Below are positions 1 through 8,568 of a stretch of 64,000 nt of DNA, in pieces; position 1 is the first letter of the stretch; each line of letters begins with the position of its first letter. The stretch is from Granulosicoccus sp036478565. Its GTDB lineage: Bacteria > Pseudomonadota > Gammaproteobacteria > Granulosicoccales > Granulosicoccaceae. A model generated the notes under the pieces. That model saw only the letters and a list, made by a program, of their open reading frames with translations, did not search any database and was not told the origin of the DNA. The translations under genes were made by a program, and so were the position numbers. The stretch lies in the NCBI GenBank assembly GCA_965224525.1, contig OZ245050.1, forward strand, positions 2,666,001 to 2,730,000, in the 5' to 3' direction.

Positions 1-933
1 CTGGCATCGCGTGACGTGGTAAGCCGCTCAATGACGATGGAGATCAATGCCGGTCGTGGTGTGGGCCCGGATAACGATCATATATTCCTGAATCTGCAGC
101 ACCTGGGCAGTGAAGTCATCGAACAACGCCTGCCTGGTATCTCGGAGTCAGCCCGCATCTTTGCCGGCATCGATGTGACGAAGAATCCCATACCCGTCAT
201 CCCAACCGTGCATTACAATATGGGTGGTATTCCGACCAATTATCACGGTGAGGTTGTCACACTCAAAGACGGCAATCCGGATACGGTCGTACCCGGTTTG
301 ATGGCCATTGGTGAAGCTGCCTGCGTATCAGTACACGGTGCCAACCGACTGGGCAGCAATTCACTACTCGATATTGTTGTGTTTGGTCGAGCCGCAGCCG
401 AACGAGCCGCAGAGCTTGTAACGCCCGGGCAGGCACACAAGCCGCTATCAACTTCTGCCAACGACCCTGCCCTGGCACACCTTGATCGGGTTCGATTTAA
501 TAAAGGCCAGACAGGCCCCGCCAATGTGCGTGACCGTATGCAACGAACCATGCAACAACATGCGGCGGTTTTCCGTACCGGCGACTTACTACAAACCGGT
601 GTTGATAAAATGCGTGTGATTGTTGATGAATTTGACGATGTTAAGGTTAACGATAAAAACCTTATCTGGAATACCGACCTGGTCGAAACACTGGAACTGG
701 AAAATTTGCTGGTTCAGGCGCAGACCATCATTCACGGCGCTCTAAACCGTACAGAAAGCCGCGGCGCACATGCTCGCGATGACTTCGAGGACCGGAATGA
801 CGAACACTGGATGAAACACACACTGAGTTGGGCCGATGCCAAAGCCAATGTCACTATCGACTACCGCCCGGTTCATATGTACACGCTGACTGACGAATGC
901 GAAGTCATCCCGCCCAAAAAACGGGTGTACTAG
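1..933 (+). CDS. sdhA: Succinate dehydrogenase flavoprotein subunit, C-terminal part
   Basis: Open from the left edge, so the N-terminal half, including the FAD-binding domain and flavin-linked His, is outside the window. SdhA oxidises succinate to fumarate at the cytoplasmic face of the inner membrane in complex II. The first codons read LASRDVVSRSM, the family segment carrying the catalytic Arg (E. coli Arg286 region). HYNMGGIPTNYHG carries the substrate-binding His, and ANRLGSNSLLDIVVFGR is the conserved flavin-side motif. The C-terminus, ending PPKKRVY, is typical, so the gene is complete at its 3-prime end. Its TAG stop lies inside the CTAG terminus of the palindromic element that separates it from sdhB. 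Family assignment is secure. Confidence 0.97.
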   Translation: MASRDVVSRSMTMEINAGRGVGPDNDHIFLNLQHLGSEVIEQRLPGISESARIFAGIDVTKNPIPVIPTVHYNMGGIPTNYHGEVVTLKDGNPDTVVPGLMAIGEAACVSVHGANRLGSNSLLDIVVFGRAAAERAAELVTPGQAHKPLSTSANDPALAHLDRVRFNKGQTGPANVRDRMQRTMQQHAAVFRTGDLLQTGVDKMRVIVDEFDDVKVNDKNLIWNTDLVETLELENLLVQAQTIIHGALNRTESRGAHARDDFEDRNDEHWMKHTLSWADAKANVTIDYRPVHMYTLTDECEVIPPKKRVY

Positions 934-1093
934 TGCAGTGCAACACTCAAAGCTATCATTCAGATCCGCCCACAAGCGGCTCAGCGGCGTTGCCGTTCTT
1001 ACCAAGGTGATCTACATTGGCTGCGAACGGAGCCTTGCTGAGCCACTTGTGGGCGGATCTGATTTGTTAGCTTTGAATGTTGCACTACACTAG
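930..1093. repeat. MITE-like long inverted repeat between sdhA and sdhB
   Basis: Two arms of about 69 bases, 930-998 and 1025-1093, are near-perfect reverse complements. I count roughly ten mismatches and one single-base indel by eye. They enclose a 26-base centre. Both ends carry CTAG followed by TGYAGTGCAAC in inverted orientation; because CTAG is itself a palindrome it may be a 4-bp target duplication or part of the terminal repeat. There is no room for a transposase. In the sdh mRNA it would fold into a very long hairpin just before the sdhB ribosome binding site. Reading it as a non-autonomous transposable element is inference. Confidence 0.8.
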
Positions 1094-1102
1094 GAGAATA
1101 TA

Positions 1103-1888
1103 ATGGCGGAGTTTTCGCTACCGGCTAATTCGATTGTCAAGCAGAACGGTAACAGTTTCCCGGCTCCGGAAGGTGCGGTAAACACACGCCGTTTTCGCAT
1201 ATACCGCTTTGATCCTGACAGTGGCGAAAATCCGCGAGTCGACACCTTCGACATTGATGTTGACCATTGCGGGCCAATGATTCTTGATGCAATCATTAAG
1301 ATCAAGGCTGACATGGACTCCACGCTAACATTCCGTCGATCCTGCCGCGAAGGCATTTGCGGTTCCTGTGCAATGAATATCGATGGCAGCAACGGACTGG
1401 CGTGCACGACAGCAATCGCTGACATCGAAGGTGATATCACCATATACCCACTGCCACATCAACCGGTCATCAAGGATCTGGTATCTGACCTGACCAATTT
1501 CTACGCTCAATATGCATCTATTGAACCCTGGTTAAAGTCAGATACACCTGCGCCACCCGATCACGAGCGATTGCAATCACCAGAGGATCGCGAAAAACTC
1601 GATGGTGCTTATGAATGCATCCTGTGCGCGTGCTGCTCAACCAGCTGCCCGAGTTACTGGTGGAATTCAGACCGCTATTTGGGTCCGGCAACTCTGCTGG
1701 CCTCCTACCGCTGGCTGGTCGACAGCCGGGATGATGCCACTGGCGAGCGGCTTGACGAAGTTGAAGACCCTTTCAAGCTGTATCGCTGCCATACCATCAT
1801 GAATTGCGCTCAGGTTTGCCCCAAAGGACTAAATCCGGCACGCGCAATCGCTGAGACAAAAAAAATGCTGGTTAAACGCCGGTTCTAG
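1103..1888 (+). CDS. sdhB: Succinate dehydrogenase iron-sulfur subunit
   Basis: 261 residues. SdhB passes electrons from the SdhA flavin to quinone through three Fe-S clusters. The [2Fe-2S] ligands lie in CREGICGSC with a later Cys, the [4Fe-4S] ligands in CILCACCSTSCP, and the [3Fe-4S] ligands in CHTIMNCAQVCPKGLNP. The ATG is preceded by TAGGAGAATATA, a good Shine-Dalgarno at normal spacing. The start lies only ten bases beyond the palindromic element, so whether sdhA and sdhB are still co-transcribed and equally translated depends on that hairpin. Length and motifs are fully typical. Confidence 0.98.
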   Translation: MAEFSLPANSIVKQNGNSFPAPEGAVNTRRFRIYRFDPDSGENPRVDTFDIDVDHCGPMILDAIIKIKADMDSTLTFRRSCREGICGSCAMNIDGSNGLACTTAIADIEGDITIYPLPHQPVIKDLVSDLTNFYAQYASIEPWLKSDTPAPPDHERLQSPEDREKLDGAYECILCACCSTSCPSYWWNSDRYLGPATLLASYRWLVDSRDDATGERLDEVEDPFKLYRCHTIMNCAQVCPKGLNPARAIAETKKMLVKRRF

Positions 1889-1918
1889 TTTGAATACTCT
1901 ATTCTGGATAATCTGATA

Positions 1919-2191
1919 GTGTCCGAGGAAAAAGTACTATTGTCCCGACTGCGCTGGCGTTGCCGTCGTGGCATGCGCGAACTTGACGAAATGATGCTAG
2001 CCTATCTGGATCATCACTACCGGGATGCCACAGGCTCTGAGCAGGACGCATTCGAGCAGCTTTTGACGTGGCAGGACCCGGATCTGTATCGACTCTTTTG
2101 CAGCAAGGACAAGGATGCCCGCTATCAAAACATTATCGAAAAAATCGCCTCCACACTGGGCAGTCAGACTACAATCATCCCGGTTACATAG
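1919..2191 (+). CDS. sdhE: FAD assembly factor SdhE
   Basis: 90 residues from a GTG start. SdhE (YgfY/CptB) is a small cytoplasmic five-helix protein that promotes covalent attachment of FAD to SdhA. The diagnostic RGxxE motif is present as RRGMRELDEMM near residue 20, and the WQDPDLYRLF segment later in the protein is also family-typical. It follows sdhB by 30 bases, consistent with co-expression with its client. The ribosome binding site is weak; a TTG at 1940 is a less likely alternative start. The 3-prime end overlaps the next gene. Confidence 0.92.
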   Translation: MSEEKVLLSRLRWRCRRGMRELDEMMLAYLDHHYRDATGSEQDAFEQLLTWQDPDLYRLFCSKDKDARYQNIIEKIASTLGSQTTIIPVT

Positions 2192-2573
2192 CGCGCTTCT
2201 ACTTGGCACAGCCCTGGCCTCTGCTGCCGCGGTGGTATCGCTCGATATCGGGTGGCTGCCAACGTGTCTGGCCTTGCTGCTTCTGCTGTTCCTTTGTGTT
2301 GTTGCCTGGCGTACAAGCAGAGTGCCGCGCACACTGGAGCACCGACTAGACGGGCGCTGGCGGCTTATACAGAACGGTCACTGGCAAACCGGCGAACTTG
2401 AACATGCCTGCTACCGAAGCGCTCTTCTCATCGTGATTAACTTAAAAACCGAATCGGGCAGAAAACTCATCGTCCCTGTCTGGTACGACAGCCTATCTGC
2501 AATCGATTTCAGCTACCTACAATGGCACCTGGCCTTTGGGAATACACCGACACCGCAATCCGCTACAATTTAA
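2115..2573 (+). CDS. YgfX/CptA-like inner-membrane protein
   Basis: 152 residues from the first ATG, which lies 77 bases inside sdhE; a shorter product from an uncommon start near 2160-2215 is possible. Residues from about 25 to 65 form two adjacent hydrophobic segments, followed by a soluble tail with a RLDGRWRLIQNGHW stretch. This matches the two-TM-plus-small-domain plan of YgfX, which is encoded next to sdhE in many gammaproteobacteria. Alignment with family members (VRLQSSRLHSALLL resembles the conserved PSR-rich start) supports the upstream start. Its role is uncertain: it was proposed as a toxin partner of SdhE/CptB, but that is disputed. Confidence 0.75.
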   Translation: MPAIKTLSKKSPPHWAVRLQSSRLHSALLLGTALASAAAVVSLDIGWLPTCLALLLLLFLCVVAWRTSRVPRTLEHRLDGRWRLIQNGHWQTGELEHACYRSALLIVINLKTESGRKLIVPVWYDSLSAIDFSYLQWHLAFGNTPTPQSATI

Positions 2574-2739
2574 AATCAGGATTTAGCGGCTGTCACTAGT
2601 GGTTGTGCTACTAGGCATGTGCGCTCCTGAACTGAACTGTTCAAATCCTACTCACGCAGTCTTTGCAAGTCACTATTATGCGTACAACAACAAGGCCATA
2701 CCTGCCAGATCTCTGCTTGATTATTGTCGGAAGCTACCA

Positions 2740-3132
2740 ATGATCGCCGGCATCGGTGTGGATGTTGTGACGCTCTCCAGAATAAGCAATACGCATGAAC
2801 GTTTTGGTGAACGTTTCGCACGGCGAATATTGAGTGATGAAGAAATGATCGAATACGCTGTTTCAAAAACACCGGAGCGTTTTCTGGCAAAGCGATTTGC
2901 TGTCAAGGAGGCCGCTGTCAAGGCATTGGGAACTGGCGAGCGTGTAGGTGTCTTGCTAAAAGACTTCTCTTTGACTCACGACAAACTGGGCAAACCAGGT
3001 TTGCATATCACCGACAAGGCCGCTCTTCGTTGCCAGCACGACGGCATCATTTTCAGCCATGTCAGCCTGAGCGACGAAGGCGACACTGTCGTCGCCTTCG
3101 TGGTTCTGGAACGAAACAGCCAGTCTGGCTAG
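2740..3132 (+). CDS. acpS: Holo-[acyl-carrier-protein] synthase
   Basis: 130 residues. AcpS transfers 4-prime-phosphopantetheine from CoA to the serine of acyl carrier protein. The start at 2740 gives MIAGIGVDVVTLSRI, the canonical N-terminus with the metal-binding Asp. KRFAVKEAAVKAL supplies the second metal ligand (Glu) and catalytic Lys, and FSHVSLSDEGD is the usual C-terminal strand. The reading frame is open upstream to a GTG at 2599, but the extra 47 residues match nothing in the family, so I reject that start. The gene is not beside pdxJ/recO as in E. coli and is convergent with the next gene, with nine bases between the stops. Confidence 0.95.
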   Translation: MIAGIGVDVVTLSRISNTHERFGERFARRILSDEEMIEYAVSKTPERFLAKRFAVKEAAVKALGTGERVGVLLKDFSLTHDKLGKPGLHITDKAALRCQHDGIIFSHVSLSDEGDTVVAFVVLERNSQSG

Positions 3133-3141
3133 AGCAGACAT

Positions 3142-4101
3142 TCAGTTCTTCTCATACACTCGCACGTAATCAATTACGTAGCTGGCAGGAATACGAGTTG
3201 TCGCATCAGGCGCTCCAGTCCAAACCCCACCAACTGCAAGGTTTAAAATCAGATACATCGACTGTCTGGACACGTTTTCTCCAGTAATTTTATATCGCGG
3301 CTTGCCGTCGACATAAAACAGTAATTCCTCGGGAGACCACGCCACACCTACGGTATGAAAACCTTCTGATAGGCCTTCCTCTACCACTTCCCACTGTCCC
3401 GGAGAACGCAGATTGTTGTCTTCATCCTGGTAGTTATAGTTGTGGAACACACTATTGGCACGACCACCGTTATACTCCATGACAAACAACTGAGGCTTCA
3501 GATCAATAAATTCGGAACTTAACATCCAGAATGCGGGCCACAGACCGCGTCCAGGAGGAAGGTCAACTCGCGTTTCGATATACCCGTAAGTCACTTCAAG
3601 CTTTCCCGCTGTCGTCAGCACACCAGACAACCACCCTTGCTCATTGGCCGAAGCTCGCAGGTTTTCCGGCGTCTCGATAGCAGTTATGGTCAGCGTCTCC
3701 CCGTCAAATGAAAACGGGCTATAGCCAAAGTCCGGTTTGTTGGCGATATCTACGTAATATTGCAGCTCACTATTGATAACCAGATCAGATCCCCACGGCA
3801 AGGCTGTATTCCATTTTGTGGAATCAAGTTCGGTGCCGTGAAATTCATCGCCAAACATCAAGGTGTACTGACTTAAATCAAGCAAATCTGCTTCTACCCC
3901 AACACCGGATTCCTGGTTTTCTGCCTCACCGTTGATAGCACTGCCAGCCCCCAATACCGGTTGATTACGCGCAGCGATTCGTGCATCTTCCAGCTCGCGC
4001 TCTTTCTGCCCGTCAATGTCACTCTCACCACAACCGACAAGCGTTGTAACAACAAGCACGAAGGACGCAATCAGCAAGACCAATTGTTTATTAATATTCA
4101 T
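3142..4101 (-). CDS. GH16-family lipoprotein with degenerate active site
   Basis: 319 residues. An N-terminal signal with lipobox LVGC (Cys24) predicts a lipoprotein. After a short linker, residues 75-319 form a GH16 beta-jelly-roll domain (FGDEFHGTELDSTKWN, GRGLWPAFWML, YVIDYVRVYEKN) closely related to the enzyme at 6063-7829. The catalytic signature ExDxxE of the family, intact in the paralogue as EIDIME, reads QLFVME here (residues 204-209). The nucleophile Glu and the assisting Asp are thus replaced by Gln and Phe, while the acid/base Glu209 remains. I checked this on the DNA at 3475-3492. It is therefore probably a glucan-binding protein or has altered chemistry. GGAGG precedes the ATG, and the gene follows the upstream one by 11 bases, suggesting one transcript. 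Confidence 0.9.
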   Translation of the reverse strand: MNINKQLVLLIASFVLVVTTLVGCGESDIDGQKERELEDARIAARNQPVLGAGSAINGEAENQESGVGVEADLLDLSQYTLMFGDEFHGTELDSTKWNTALPWGSDLVINSELQYYVDIANKPDFGYSPFSFDGETLTITAIETPENLRASANEQGWLSGVLTTAGKLEVTYGYIETRVDLPPGRGLWPAFWMLSSEFIDLKPQLFVMEYNGGRANSVFHNYNYQDEDNNLRSPGQWEVVEEGLSEGFHTVGVAWSPEELLFYVDGKPRYKITGENVSRQSMYLILNLAVGGVWTGAPDATTRIPASYVIDYVRVYEKN

Positions 4102-4112
4102 GTATCCTCCGA

Positions 4113-5768
4113 TCAGTAATAGTAGCGAACGCCGATGCCGAGAGAATCGTTGTCACCGATTTCGAACCGCGACACGACATCCAGCTGTCGATTGATGTGA
4201 TAAAAGGCGCCACCATCCAGCGTGAAATCACCTTCAAAGAAACTGCTGTAACCCAGTCCGACACGTAGCTCAAATCGATCATTAATTACGGCGCGAGAGG
4301 CTATGCCCAGATACATGCCCATTGACTCATAGTCTGTGCTGATATCGGGCGCTTCAAAGTCAAAGTGGCCCGCTTCGGCTGCCACAGTTCCCACCAGTGT
4401 CAACCGGTCAGCTTTCGCAGGGGTCATAAACCACGATGCTCCGAGCATCACTTCCTGATAGTCGTTTGCCAGTCCCGCGCGAGCCAGGTAACGAACCCCA
4501 CTCCCCCCGACGGCGCTGCCTTCGAGCCACATACCGGCTCCGCCAAAATCGTAGCTGACTGGCATGGCATCCAGATAGGAAAAATCACGCGAGCTTGTAC
4601 GGGTGGCTGGTGGCATGCGCAGAGCATTCACAAACACAGATTCGCTGGTTTTTCCGCTATCACTGGCCACAGTGGTTGCGGCCTCTTCAAGCGCATTCTG
4701 GCGATCCGTTTCCACAAGTTTTTCAGGGATATTCGACTGCTTCCGCTGTTTTCGGCTTGCAACTTGAGTAACTTCATTTTCCGTCACATCTAATTTTTTC
4801 GCCACTGTCTCTTTCTGTACGCCTTTGGCTGTTTCGACGACCTCAACCTTTTCTACCTGCTCCGTATCTGCAGCAGCATCCGATCGTACAACCGTTGCCG
4901 CTGTCGGCACAGAGCGTTGTTTTGCCTCGCTCTCTTGTAGCTTCAACCGTTTGCGTGCATCTGCTATAAGTTTTTCCTGCCGAACACGATTGATCTCCTC
5001 GGACTTCTTTGGCAAGACTTTCGCAATAGGCTGACGGGTTATTGGTGCTGTTTCTACCGGAGATTCGATCTGCTCGCCATCTACAACGGCGACAAATACA
5101 AGACCATCCAGAACTATCCGACTACCCGGTAATCCACCCGATTCGGGTGTCCCTGCCGGCGCTTCTCGAAAAGTTTTGCCATCAATGATCACAGTTCTCT
5201 GAGCAACACCTGAACGAGCTCTCGCTACGTTTTCCACTGCAGCAGGTACTTCACTAATTGGTTTTTTAGCAATTGATTGCGCATCCACATATCTGCTCGT
5301 TTTGGTGGTTGCTCGCTTGACACTATTGTTATTCGCAGCAACTGATGCGCTGGCGCGCGCAACGTTCGATTCGTCTGAGTAGGCTGCTTGTAAGTCCCAT
5401 AGTGGGCCAATAGCCTGGCAGTCGTCTGTACCAGGCTCGACAGTACCAGCACAACTATCATCAACCGGCTTTGTTCCCGCTGGAAACGGCCCGTTGCCAC
5501 ATTGAGCGTCTTTGTATACTGGATAATTGAAACGACCATCAACCTTATTCAGTGTCGGACCACTACCAACACGTCCGCAAATTTGCGCAATCGACTGCCC
5601 GCCGATAGGTGTGGGTGCCATCCGATGCGCTAATTGTGACGACAATGTGCCGGCACAATAACAACCGCTTCCAGTGGCATAGCTACCGGTCCATTCAGCA
5701 GCCGCAACATTCACAGGTACAAAGCCCAGCGCACAAAAAATACTGGCAAGTTTCAACAATGGTCGCAT
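4113..5768 (-). CDS. Secreted protein with Cys-rich head, charged linker and barrel-like tail
   Basis: 551 residues from the ATG at 5768, which gives a clean signal peptide (MRPLLKLASIFCALGF to VAAAE); a longer start at 5807 only adds 13 polar residues. The first 110 mature residues hold several Cys (GSGCYCAG, ICGRVG, QCGNG, DSCAG, DDCQ), presumably disulphide-bonded. Residues about 150-410 are a low-complexity Lys/Glu/Ala/Val linker. The last ~150 residues alternate hydrophobic and polar strands and end GIGVRYYY, with a terminal aromatic residue as in outer-membrane barrels. I do not recognise the family. It lies directly upstream of the degenerate GH16 gene and divergent from the intact one, so a role in glucan handling at the outer membrane is plausible but inferred. 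Confidence 0.7.
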   Translation of the reverse strand: MRPLLKLASIFCALGFVPVNVAAAEWTGSYATGSGCYCAGTLSSQLAHRMAPTPIGGQSIAQICGRVGSGPTLNKVDGRFNYPVYKDAQCGNGPFPAGTKPVDDSCAGTVEPGTDDCQAIGPLWDLQAAYSDESNVARASASVAANNNSVKRATTKTSRYVDAQSIAKKPISEVPAAVENVARARSGVAQRTVIIDGKTFREAPAGTPESGGLPGSRIVLDGLVFVAVVDGEQIESPVETAPITRQPIAKVLPKKSEEINRVRQEKLIADARKRLKLQESEAKQRSVPTAATVVRSDAAADTEQVEKVEVVETAKGVQKETVAKKLDVTENEVTQVASRKQRKQSNIPEKLVETDRQNALEEAATTVASDSGKTSESVFVNALRMPPATRTSSRDFSYLDAMPVSYDFGGAGMWLEGSAVGGSGVRYLARAGLANDYQEVMLGASWFMTPAKADRLTLVGTVAAEAGHFDFEAPDISTDYESMGMYLGIASRAVINDRFELRVGLGYSSFFEGDFTLDGGAFYHINRQLDVVSRFEIGDNDSLGIGVRYYY

Positions 5769-6062
5769 CGGTTCGCGGTTCCATAGGGAGATTTCTGTGA
5801 AATCCATCAGGAAACATGCCAGTCACCACATCGTTTGGTGACCATTTCCAGGTTCACGCATCAAGCACAGCCCGCCTGTTCCGATAACTGCCTTGATTGC
5901 AGGCTTGTTCAGCCCTTGTAACACTTGCATCTCTGGCAACGCTTGCAAGCAATTAAAACACTGCTAATACCCAATTTTGTGAACTACATCTCAAACTGAG
6001 TTTGGAACTGACACTTACAAATGACCTACAGACGGCTCCGGCCTCCAGCTGTTCACATATCA
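5769..6062. other. Divergent intergenic region between glucan-locus genes
   Basis: About 290 bases separate the start of the barrel-ended protein gene (-) from the intact GH16 gene (+), so promoters for both should be here. A short inverted repeat, GTCACCA and TGGTGAC, lies near 5821-5842. The segment before 6000 is AT-richer. No confident -35/-10 pair could be chosen by eye. Confidence 0.4.
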
Positions 6063-7829
6063 ATGACACCTGCATTCAAACACACTCTGCCAGGCTTGCT
6101 TTTAAGTCTGTTGGTCGCATGCGAGCAACCGTCTACCGACAGCGACGGCAAGTCGTCGTCCGAGTTGTCTGCTCCCGGTTTATCGGCCACAGCGCTGACT
6201 CATACCGGTAGTACAACAATTGCTCGGCCTTCGATCAGCGCTGCTCAGCTTGCAAATGACGCCACCATCACCTTGAGCGATGCGCAAGACCAGGCTGCAA
6301 TTACCAGTGTCAATCCTTTGTCGGTCGCGGCCCCAGCTAATAGTGAGCTGCCAACCCGCACGACAGATGCCACTAACAGTCTGTTGGTAACCAATGCCAT
6401 CCCTTCTTCTGCAATACCGAAGCCTACAGAGACGACCAGCTCTGTCACTACCGTTGTAAACAACGAAAAGCCTGCGGTAACCGGTGCGCAAAGCGTGACT
6501 GAAATCCCCAAGCCCGTGGTAGCTGCAGCCACGCTTGCGACAGAACCGGGGCCGGATTTGACCATTACCTCGAATGAAACCCCCACGGCGGCAACAACCG
6601 CAGAGCCCTCTCCCGTTGCAAACAGCGAGGGCGTTAAAACCAACTCAGTCTCGAATCAAACCGTTTTTCAGTCACAAACCTCTGCAGGGTTTACCGGAAC
6701 AATAAGATCAAATGGTACTGTTCTGGTGTCCTGGAAGAAGGAACCGAATGCGCGCGGATACAACGTCTACCGCCAGGCAAAATATATTAAAACAGTATTT
6801 ACAAACGAGTTTATCGATGAAGATATTTTTGATATCAACTACTACTACGAGATACGGTACTTCACCAATACGAAAGAAATTAATACGATCGCCACAGGGC
6901 TGACAGTAAAGGTGCGCGGACTGGACAAACCAGATCCTGACCCACTACCGGACAATACCGAGCTACTCAAGGACTATCAATTGGTATTCAGCGATGAGTT
7001 TAACGGTGATGGACTGGATGCATCAAAGTGGAACACGAGCTATCTCTGGGGTTCCGATCTCATTATTAACAGCGAAGAGCAATACTATGTTGATGCTCTA
7101 AACGATCCTGATTTTGGTTACAACCCTTTCTCCTTTGATGGTGAAAGCCTGACTATCAATTCAATACGCACACCCGTTGCGTTGAAGAGCAAGGCAAAAA
7201 ATCAGTCTTATCTGTCCGGCGTTATCACCAGCTATGACGCATTCAAGTTTACTTACGGTTATGTAGAGGCGCGCGCCAGGGTTCCTTTGGGTCGAGGATA
7301 CTGGCCAGCATTCTGGTTACTCAATGCCTACTACGTTGACGACAAGCCGGAAATCGACATTATGGAATTCATTGGCGATGATCAGGACGTGGTATATCAC
7401 ACCTACCATTATTTTGACTCCAGTGGCGAACTGCGTTCCACCAAATCCCGGCCGACTCCTGGTATCGACTACTCAGCGGAATATCATACCTATGCAGTTG
7501 AATGGAAGCCTGGCACGCTGACCTATTTTATCGATGGCAAGGAAGTGCACCGATTCAGTGATCCTAAGGTTTCTCAACAGGAAATGTACATCCTTGCCAA
7601 CACAGCAATTGGCGGATGGTGGGCTGGATCACCGGATGACTCTACCGGATTTCCGGGAAAATACGCGCTGGACTATATTCGGGTTTATCAAAAGAACGGC
7701 CAATACGATGATGTGCCTTACAACGACGGCGCAACCAATGTGCCGTATGCTGATGATGTGCCTGATAGCTCACCAAACCACATGCCCGCTTTTGAGCAGT
7801 GGCCCGACGCCTATCCGGAAAAATTCTAA
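6063..7829 (+). CDS. GH16 endo-beta-glucanase-type lipoprotein with Fn3-like domain
   Basis: 588 residues from the ATG at 6063, chosen because it starts directly at a signal sequence with lipobox LLVAC; an ATG at 6021 would add 14 residues. A Thr/Ser/Ala/Pro-rich linker of about 190 residues follows, then a fibronectin-III-like module (about 210-285: GTVLVSWKKEPNARGYNVY), then a GH16 domain to about residue 550. The catalytic motif EIDIME is intact (nucleophile Glu430, Asp432, acid/base Glu435; DNA 7350-7367). GH16 members with this motif are retaining beta-1,3 or beta-1,3/1,4 glucanases, and laminarinase-type activity is my best guess. The C-terminal ~40 residues are Asp/Pro/Tyr-rich. The stop overlaps the convergent next gene by four bases. 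Confidence 0.9.
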   Translation: MTPAFKHTLPGLLLSLLVACEQPSTDSDGKSSSELSAPGLSATALTHTGSTTIARPSISAAQLANDATITLSDAQDQAAITSVNPLSVAAPANSELPTRTTDATNSLLVTNAIPSSAIPKPTETTSSVTTVVNNEKPAVTGAQSVTEIPKPVVAAATLATEPGPDLTITSNETPTAATTAEPSPVANSEGVKTNSVSNQTVFQSQTSAGFTGTIRSNGTVLVSWKKEPNARGYNVYRQAKYIKTVFTNEFIDEDIFDINYYYEIRYFTNTKEINTIATGLTVKVRGLDKPDPDPLPDNTELLKDYQLVFSDEFNGDGLDASKWNTSYLWGSDLIINSEEQYYVDALNDPDFGYNPFSFDGESLTINSIRTPVALKSKAKNQSYLSGVITSYDAFKFTYGYVEARARVPLGRGYWPAFWLLNAYYVDDKPEIDIMEFIGDDQDVVYHTYHYFDSSGELRSTKSRPTPGIDYSAEYHTYAVEWKPGTLTYFIDGKEVHRFSDPKVSQQEMYILANTAIGGWWAGSPDDSTGFPGKYALDYIRVYQKNGQYDDVPYNDGATNVPYADDVPDSSPNHMPAFEQWPDAYPEKF

Positions 7830-8437
7830 CTTACAGAAAATGGCATCTCTGGTAGTCGGAAGGTTCGCAGCATTATCTCGAAAACATCGTCGATCAATGA
7901 TTCCTGATCGGATTCTGCTACGGCATACAGACCAACCGTATAACCCAGCTGCCTGATACTTGCCTGTCGAACAATCAGTTCAAGCGTTTGATCAACCAGG
8001 GCATGCTCCTGCAAGAGCAATTCATCACGCCAGCCTTTTACACCATCGATCACGACCGATCGACGGTGACTGCCATCAGTCTCGAATTCACCGGATTGCA
8101 CGCCAGGTAAAATTTCGATCATGATGTAGTCGGCAAAGTGATCATCTGCATCACGCAGAGGTGATTCAAAGCCAATTGAATAGCCGGGCTCCAGCTCATC
8201 CAGCTGCAATTCTGTTTCATCAATCACAATTGGCTTCCAGCCAGCTGGGATTGCCAGACTGAATCCCAGATCGGGGTCATACCAGGAATCAAGATCAGTC
8301 AGTATTTCCACTGTTGGCCCGGTAAGTGGGTCAGAAACGATTGCCGAATTGTGGTCGTCAGCTGTCGATAGGTTTGCTGCAATCAAGGCAACCACACTGC
8401 AAGCTACAAATACCGGGAATAGCCATACATGTCGCAT
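7826..8437 (-). CDS. Small secreted protein of unknown function
   Basis: 203 residues. MRHVWLFPVFVACSVVALIAANLS is a signal peptide or N-terminal anchor. The mature part contains DLGFSLAIPAGWKPI, GYSIGFESPL and a terminal helix DQESLIDDVFEIMLRTF. This resembles the PsbP/DcrB-like fold (a strand with IPxGW, then an anti-parallel sheet and C-terminal helix) in many small periplasmic proteins, but I cannot assign a family. It is convergent with the GH16 gene (four-base overlap of stops) and downstream of the TSP3 lipoprotein gene on the same strand, after a 131-base gap. Confidence 0.7.
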   Translation of the reverse strand: MRHVWLFPVFVACSVVALIAANLSTADDHNSAIVSDPLTGPTVEILTDLDSWYDPDLGFSLAIPAGWKPIVIDETELQLDELEPGYSIGFESPLRDADDHFADYIMIEILPGVQSGEFETDGSHRRSVVIDGVKGWRDELLLQEHALVDQTLELIVRQASIRQLGYTVGLYAVAESDQESLIDDVFEIMLRTFRLPEMPFSVS

Positions 8438-8568
8438 GTAGCCAGCATGACGTAATTAATTGATATCTACTGCGACAGACGACCCAGTTTTGCCGTGATG
8501 TGAAATTCCGACTACTGGTACTTGCGTACTGATCGGAACTACCTGATTTCCAGGAGAACAGTACCACT

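Noticed and set aside
2599..2739. N-terminal extension of acpS from a GTG
   Set aside because: The extra 47 residues are unlike AcpS, and the canonical N-terminus begins at 2740.
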